Shown here piece by piece: positions 61,701 to 64,000 of a stretch of DNA of 64,000 bases (position 1 is the stretch's first letter; each line of letters begins with the position of its first letter). The notes under the pieces are model-generated. The model was not told the DNA's origin. It ran no database searches and saw only the letters and a list, made by a program, of their open reading frames with translations. Position numbers and translations under genes: made by a program. The stretch comes from Paragonimus westermani (lineage: Eukaryota > Platyhelminthes > Trematoda > Plagiorchiida > Troglotrematidae): NCBI GenBank assembly GCA_008508345.1, contig QNGE01002664.1:42863-106862 (forward strand), given 5' to 3'.

Positions 61701-62005
61701 AGTTTATTGGTTGAAAACACTTCCTGACACTACCAATGTCACAGTCAATGTGGATAGTCAACGGTCCGAAGAAAGAAGATAACCTAAAATGACCTAGCTT
61801 TAACCAGCATGTCTAACATATTTGGGAAGTTGGAAAAGTCTAAGGAGATTCGCTTGTATTGACAAGCAAATCGGCAAACAAACGTTTAAGCAAGACGTAC
61901 CGTGCGAGAGCCCGAAGTAAGGTAGTCTTTCCAAATCCGTTTCGTCCAATGAGACCGTAACGTCGACCGAACGAGATCGTTAGGTTTGCACCTTCCAAAA
62001 GCACC
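34509..62005 (-). CDS. ABCF3: ABCF3-type twin-ATPase protein, seven exons, 5' end missing
   Basis: The minus-strand exons are 62005-61901, 61413-61104, 48795-48646, 47305-47105, 41998-41747, 39394-39081 and 34782-34509. Every intron has GT/AG ends and all phases match, giving about 535 residues that align in order with animal ABCF3. ABC-F proteins have two ATPase domains and no membrane segments; they are cytosolic, and many act at ribosomes. Motifs in order are [83 protein letters not shown] and VVLVSHDE. All catalytic motifs are intact. Only the roughly 170-residue N-terminal region is missing; it lies upstream of 62005, within or beyond the window. Introns carry several transposon relics. 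A missed small exon is unlikely because the protein is continuous. Confidence 0.93.
34783..35650. other. ABCF3 intron, no other feature
   Basis: Left end of the 4.3-kb intron between the last two ABCF3 exons. Short open frames only. Confidence 0.4.
35658..35920 (-). mobile_element. SINE-A (tRNA-derived, hammerhead-bearing), most complete copy
   Basis: On the minus strand the element has a tRNA-like head with A box TGGTTAACACGG (fits TRGYNNANNNG) and B box GAGTTCAAGTCC (fits GWTCRANNC), followed by CAAGGATATGCACTACTGACG, the hammerhead, and a tail ending TTTGATCGC-type sequence near 35658. A tRNA-like promoter followed by a hammerhead is the layout known for schistosome Sm-alpha SINEs. Other copies or fragments are at 26900, 33290, 43738 and 44960. 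Confidence 0.8.
35737..35779 (-). ncRNA. Hammerhead ribozyme within SINE-A
   Basis: Helix I is CACTA (35779-35775) pairing with TAGTG (35741-35737), five pairs. Then come CTGACGA, a perfect five-pair stem II (GCTCT/AGAGC, loop AATG), GAAA, and a short helix III ACT/AGT. The predicted cleavage site is GTT. All core bases are canonical. Confidence 0.75.
37059..37235 (+). CDS. Candidate terminal exon in an ABCF3 intron, unrecognised
   Basis: After a CGCCTTTCAG acceptor one frame is open for 58 codons to TGA at 37233. The product contains [20 protein letters not shown] and [12 protein letters not shown]. Composition looks coding, but no family is recognised and no upstream exon was found. It would be a gene nested in the ABCF3 intron on the opposite strand. 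Confidence 0.25.
   Translation, partial: AELELQNILPEKLTFLKGLVPNERLYQTYNIQCTLVTVCLASTKQTRLNKIIMPESTK
37402..37523 (+). CDS. Second candidate exon in the same ABCF3 intron, unrecognised
   Basis: After a CTGACTGTAG acceptor, phase 1, 39 codons run to TGA at 37521: [20 protein letters not shown] and on. Its phase does not fit the end of 37059-37235 unless a weak donor is used, so the two are listed separately. Confidence 0.2.
38398..38438 (-). ncRNA. Hammerhead motif with altered core, left arm of copy 2
   Basis: ACTC, CTGAGGA, stem II and CGTA-GAGT are kept, but GAAA reads GGAA (A13 to G), a change expected to block cleavage. Confidence 0.6.
38471..38511 (+). ncRNA. Hammerhead motif with altered core, right arm of copy 2
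   Basis: Same layout as the left arm, with the same GGAA change and two further stem II differences. Predicted inactive. Confidence 0.6.
39081..39394 (-). CDS. ABCF3: ABCF3 exon with Walker A and signature of ATPase 2
   Basis: 314 bases, phase 0 in and phase 2 out (GTAGGT donor). Encodes [33 protein letters not shown] and [18 protein letters not shown]. Confidence 0.93.
39395..41470. other. ABCF3 intron, no other recognised feature
   Basis: Short open frames (40163-40411 and 40402-40662, +) without domains. Confidence 0.3.
41480..41694 (+). mobile_element. Possible BEL/Pao gag fragment
   Basis: The open frame [20 protein letters not shown] followed by [11 protein letters not shown] resembles the region after the DUF1759 domain of BEL/Pao gag, where a conserved LRDL...CDQA helix and a RRKWV end are common. 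It is a short, isolated, weak match. Confidence 0.3.
41747..41998 (-). CDS. ABCF3: ABCF3 exon, linker end and start of ATPase 2
   Basis: 252 bases, phase 0. Encodes [20 protein letters not shown], then [17 protein letters not shown]. The open frame that extends it upstream to 42166 is intron. Confidence 0.92.
42000..43735. other. ABCF3 intron, no recognised gene
   Basis: 43124-43509 is purine-rich and therefore open in three minus-strand frames. None has a domain, and I take them as compositional. Confidence 0.35.
43738..43775 (-). repeat. SINE-A tail fragment
   Basis: CAAGTTGAACATCACTCACA and the following TTTGATCGCA match the outer end of the SINE-A copy at 35658 (read on the plus strand), with small differences. 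Confidence 0.45.
43776..44959. other. ABCF3 intron, no recognised feature
   Basis: Short open frames only. Confidence 0.3.
44968..45162 (-). mobile_element. SINE-A copy 2, cut by the assembly gap
   Basis: The tRNA-like head and hammerhead start are nearly identical to 35758-35915. Sequence diverges downstream of GAAAC and is lost upstream at the run of N. Confidence 0.75.
44978..45010 (-). ncRNA. Partial hammerhead in SINE-A copy 2
   Basis: CACTA, CTGACGA, the perfect GCTCT/AGAGC stem II and GAAAC are present. The helix III and helix I 3' parts seen at 35737-35750 are replaced by other sequence, so no complete ribozyme can form. Confidence 0.55.
45163..45908. other. Assembly gap (746 N)
   Basis: An unbroken run of N inside the intron between the ABCF3 exons at 41.9 and 47.2 kb. 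Open frames drawn through it are meaningless. Confidence 0.99.
46108..46131 (+). repeat. (TA)12 microsatellite
   Basis: Uninterrupted TA units just upstream of the BEL/Pao gag relic. Confidence 0.9.
46240..47062 (+). mobile_element. BEL/Pao gag (DUF1759-type) fragment
   Basis: 46240-46665 is open with a coiled-coil-like N-terminus ([20 protein letters not shown]). After a +1 shift near 46560-46660 the frame continues to 47062. It carries the BEL/Pao gag blocks: [19 protein letters not shown], then [14 protein letters not shown], a stop, [20 protein letters not shown] and [13 protein letters not shown]. Few stops suggest a fairly young insertion. It ends 43 bases from the donor end of an ABCF3 exon on the other strand. 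Confidence 0.75.
47105..47305 (-). CDS. ABCF3: ABCF3 exon, H-loop and start of inter-domain linker
   Basis: 201 bases, phase 0. Encodes [20 protein letters not shown] and the charged linker ([19 protein letters not shown]) typical of ABC-F proteins. A BEL/Pao gag relic on the other strand ends 43 bases from its donor site. Confidence 0.92.
47310..48640. other. ABCF3 intron, no recognised gene
   Basis: Contains a short TA run at about 47733-47747 and an open frame at 47783-48124 (+) without a recognisable domain. Confidence 0.3.
48646..48795 (-). CDS. ABCF3: ABCF3 exon with signature and Walker B of ATPase 1
   Basis: 150 bases, phase 0 at both ends. Encodes [20 protein letters not shown] and [13 protein letters not shown]. 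Confidence 0.92.
48800..50790. other. ABCF3 intron, no recognised gene
   Basis: Could contain decayed upstream parts of the Penelope-like element that ends at 51255, but I found no reverse transcriptase motif to show it. Confidence 0.25.
50840..51255 (+). mobile_element. Penelope-like element GIY-YIG endonuclease end
   Basis: One frame reads [20 protein letters not shown], then KMKEHVSK. This is the GIY-YIG nuclease start found at the C-terminus of Penelope-like reverse transcriptases (Cys-rich CxC before the YIGR block). After frame shifts the family's last blocks follow: [28 protein letters not shown] and LNYRLPSF. The reverse transcriptase upstream was not recognised. The element is plus-strand inside the 12.3-kb ABCF3 intron. 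Confidence 0.6.
51690..53830 (+). mobile_element. LINE reverse transcriptase relic (RTE-like)
   Basis: Parts in order: a linker (51725-51913); [18 protein letters not shown] near 52110; [20 protein letters not shown] near 52520; [14 protein letters not shown] near 52620 (catalytic Asp kept); [20 protein letters not shown] near 52800; and [16 protein letters not shown] near 52920, where the usual YADD box reads YTDD. A C-terminal region follows, including [20 protein letters not shown] at about 53420 and a final open frame to 53827. Stops and shifts show decay. An assembly duplication lies at 52252-52520. Confidence 0.8.
52252..52520 (+). repeat. Exact 134-bp tandem copy around a single N
   Basis: 52252-52385 and 52387-52520 are identical and separated by one N at 52386. 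This is best read as an unmerged contig overlap. Removing one copy restores a normal spacing of reverse transcriptase motifs. Confidence 0.95.
54200..57091 (+). mobile_element. Decayed Ty3/gypsy retrotransposon (gag end to integrase)
   Basis: A zinc-knuckle remnant (LIHVCRTNA) lies near 54205. The retropepsin around 54335-54420 (YSVQIEIDG, then [12 protein letters not shown]) has Asn in place of the catalytic Asp. RT pieces include [17 protein letters not shown] near 54960 and [15 protein letters not shown] at 55184. RNase H starts about 55560. The integrase core and C-terminus are open over 56441-57091, with [20 protein letters not shown] and, near the end, [20 protein letters not shown]. 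Many stops are present. Confidence 0.8.
57273..57780 (+). mobile_element. Polypurine tract and probable 3' LTR of the gypsy element
   Basis: AAAAGTGAGAGAGG (57273-57286) looks like a polypurine tract. TGTTACATATG starts directly after it, as a gypsy LTR would. AATAAA-type signals occur near 57412. A plausible end is TTGTACA at 57780. No 5' LTR was found to confirm the length. Confidence 0.45.
57785..58270. other. Intron sequence, no recognised feature
   Basis: Short open frames only. Confidence 0.3.
58280..60150 (+). mobile_element. Second LINE relic (AP endonuclease plus RT C-terminal region)
   Basis: 58310-58525 encodes the start of an APE-type endonuclease ([20 protein letters not shown], then IEALSEKRL). 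It continues near 58540-58665 in another frame ([16 protein letters not shown]). A connector follows with [20 protein letters not shown] at about 58780-58860. The RT palm is largely deleted. From 59371 the C-terminal part is clear: [20 protein letters not shown], then repeated LINE blocks to about 60100 ([14 protein letters not shown]). Confidence 0.7.
60160..60635. other. Intron sequence, no recognised feature
   Basis: Short open frames only. Confidence 0.3.
60640..60765 (-). repeat. Interspersed repeat family C, degraded copy 3
   Basis: GGCTAACCAGCAATGGCTG, CACACCTCCTGA and GCGCAGGCGTCCTCTAAC follow the same order as in copy 2 (10980-11281), with many changes. Confidence 0.5.
61104..61413 (-). 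CDS. ABCF3: ABCF3 exon, helical insert of ATPase 1
   Basis: 310 bases between a TCTTGTTCACAG acceptor and a GTGAGT donor. Encodes [20 protein letters not shown], then the helical region ending [20 protein letters not shown]. The downstream intron, to 48796, is 12.3 kb and holds most of the window's plus-strand transposon relics. Confidence 0.92.
61901..62005 (-). CDS. ABCF3: ABCF3 exon with Walker A of ATPase 1
   Basis: 105 bases. Encodes [20 protein letters not shown] and [15 protein letters not shown]. It enters in phase 1 after CTAAATAG and leaves in phase 2 before GTACGT. Confidence 0.92.
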
Positions 62006-62529
62006 CTATTTAGAGTAAGAGAAGGCAGTACTGCAAAGTGTTGCTCAAAATTGTGGGGTTAGCTATCGAGAGTGACGCTACATGAACAAATTTTCCAGTA
62101 GTTGGGCTACAAAAAAATAGCCAGCAGCTTCTTGATTTGTCTACTCTATTGGGAAAATCGGCCGGAACGATTACACTGTATAAGCTTCAGTTGGAGAAGA
62201 TTGATTTGACATGCTGCTGTAAATGTGCACTAGTTTGTTGGAGTAGTTGGCCAAACGAGGTCAGAAAGTGCAGTTCCCATGTACGTATTCGTACGAAGCA
62301 CGTCAAAATAAACAATGTCCACGCTCGGTAAACACTCAGTAAATCGTGTAACCGTAGACTGTAACTATTACATTCACGTTTAGCTGCCTAACATGAGAAT
62401 ATTAAGTTGCTCAGAATCTTTTACACAGCAATAAACGTGACAATAGAGAACCAGAAAAACTTTCAGGACTTTGGTGACCAGCCAGAAAACACACATAAAC
62501 AGAACGTAATCACCTACTCAACGCTACAG

Positions 62530-63911
62530 CTTCTGTCATCAAGGTACCACGACAGTTCACGCTTCAGTCATTCTGGGAAATCGCATGGAAACAGCTTTTG
62601 AGTTTCGTCACGAAAAATCCAAATGAAACAGTTCTGGAGGAGTTTGGAAAGTGCATCCCTAATGACAATGTGAGTTTGAAGTATGCTAAGCTTATGCTTC
62701 AAGACTGTGGTGCATTAAGAATGAATCTTTCCACCACATAAAATCTGTCTCACACCGGGGATGTTTTCGATGGTAGTCCCCTGAAAAATCATTACACTCT
62801 ATCCGTATACACAGAGTCGTCATCCCACCCCACCTCCCGCGAAAACAGTGAAGGATCAAGAAGAAAACACGAACAAAAGATGTAAATAACCGATCGCCGA
62901 CATTGATCACAACGGTCAACCAAAGTGACAAGGTCAGCCATACACAAGAAAATGACTTATTCTACATAAGCACGCTTTTGCGACACCTGCGTATCCCATG
63001 TTCAGCAAGGTCATGAGACGTCCGGATTTCGGTGCCTCATCGATTTAGCCCGGTGGCGATGATGACAACTCAATCGGCGATGGTAAGGGGTTCACGCGTG
63101 GTTTACAGAAAGAAGGCATACTTGGATAAAAAAGGTAGCAACCGATGACTCGAAAACCCGAAGTTTTCAAAACATATGCTGCGAAAGAACACAAGGGTTT
63201 TAAACATCTTCGTACAGATGGATGATCACAAATAACCACTAGTAAAGAAGATTGACCTCTTCTGTGGACAACAAAATGAAAATCTTTCGCTTCAGGTCCT
63301 ATTCAGGATGAGCTTATTGACTTTGTGGTATTCCCACGCACATTGCGACAACATGTGAGTGACATGGGAGTTTTATTCACGTAGTCCCGAAGCCTTTTTC
63401 TGTAAATGGGGTCATAAATTCCCGATAACATATTTAGACTTCGCAGCGACCAAGAGGGTAATCACTGTAGTTGAGGACAGTAACTAATCAGTGGTTTATG
63501 CTGACGCTTAGCAGTCGTACAACCATAAAGAGAAAAGTAAACTTTCACCAAAAATTGTATTGAGAAAATAACGAACTGTGGAGATGGTAAGCCCGAGATA
63601 GCCACTATGCTTGAAAACCACTTGATTCACTAACAAATCCTGAACGATTACTGGTATCGTGGGAAACAAGATCCCACAAAATACGTTTTCACAGCCATCA
63701 CCTTCTGAATAAAATGTAAGGACCCTAAATGATCTCTAAAAAAGCAGCTAAAGACGGTGAATATTCGTTTCCTTGACTTGCACTTTGGTTGGAGTGCACA
63801 TGGGTGAATGCCTCATCAGAACAGCATTGTGATGAAACCATCACAGTTCACCGTAAACTCCATCCTGAGCTGAAGTGTGCGAATAAAGCGCTGACAATGT
63901 TCACACACTTG
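62530..63911 (+). CDS. Candidate exons of an unrecognised gene
   Basis: Exon 62530-62669 lies between CGCTACAG and GTGAGT, phase 1 in and phase 0 out, and encodes VPRQFTLQSFWEIAWKQLLS and NPNETVLEEFGKCIPNDN. Exon 63307-63354 is phase 0, DELIDFVVFPRTLRQH, before GTGAGT; an alternative acceptor at 63296 adds eleven bases. A third, 63847-63911, is open in phase 1 (HRKLHPELKCANKALTMFTH) before GTTAGT, and needs an unseen exon to match phases. The composition is clearly protein-like. No family is recognised. If real, the gene lies opposite the 5' part of ABCF3 and may continue past the window. Confidence 0.4.
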
Positions 63912-64000
63912 GTTAGTACACCCCTGCGTTTAAGCAACCCTAAAAATGTAGATGGATTCACCGAGTCGAACGCACCTCTACAGTCGAGAAACACGGCAAC

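Noticed and set aside
1..64000. CRISPR arrays, operons, riboswitches, bacterial origins
   Set aside because: None present; gene structure is eukaryotic throughout.

Overview
This window is nuclear DNA from an animal with intron-rich genes, most likely a digenean trematode (fluke). Host coding sequence is cut into short exons bounded by GT...AG, introns reach 12 kb, base composition looks moderately AT-rich by eye, and most of the rest is decayed retrotransposon sequence: Ty3/gypsy, BEL/Pao, non-LTR LINEs, a Penelope-like GIY-YIG fragment and tRNA-derived SINEs. The SINEs carrying hammerhead ribozymes resemble the arrangement known from schistosome Sm-alpha. The species cannot be named from sequence alone. 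There is no bacterial gene organisation, no operon and no CRISPR array.

Host genes, left to right. (1) 0.6-2.6 kb, + strand: a two-exon core-2/I-branching (GT14 family) glycosyltransferase, a Golgi type II membrane protein. (2) 27.4-30.7 kb, + strand: a small secreted protein gene of unknown family, with exons that support two or three different C-termini. (3) 34.5-62.0 kb, - strand: seven exons of an ABCF3-type twin-ATPase gene. All junction phases agree and the stop codon is present; only the N-terminal region before the first ATPase domain is missing. (4) 62.5-63.9 kb, + strand: candidate exons of an unrecognised gene that may run off the right edge. Weaker exon candidates lie at 12.9-13.3, 21.4-21.7, 33.9 and 37.1-37.5 kb.

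Mobile DNA. 5.8-8.1 kb holds a decayed gypsy pol on the - strand. 15.6-18.7 kb holds a BEL/Pao pol on the - strand, split by a rearranged gypsy element whose integrase halves lie in opposite orientations. 31.9-32.3 kb holds a gypsy C-terminal fragment. The ABCF3 introns carry a BEL/Pao gag (46.2-47.1 kb), a Penelope-like endonuclease end (50.8-51.3 kb), a LINE (51.7-53.8 kb), a gypsy element with a probable LTR (54.2-57.8 kb) and a second LINE (58.3-60.1 kb). Three short interspersed families recur: SINE-A (tRNA head plus hammerhead), SINE-B (tRNA-like) and a 250-300 bp repeat C.

The most notable signal is a set of hammerhead ribozyme motifs. Two copies of a palindromic element (24.2 and 38.4 kb) each carry two hammerheads in opposite orientation. 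The first is a perfect 196-bp palindrome with intact cores; in the second both cores carry the same inactivating-type change. SINE-A copies carry another hammerhead, and a further one lies at 15.4 kb inside a 411-bp insert flanked by 62-bp direct repeats. A 967-bp GAT-rich tract (19.2-20.2 kb), a 746-bp assembly gap (45.2-45.9 kb) and an exact 134-bp duplication around a single N (52.4 kb) are also present.
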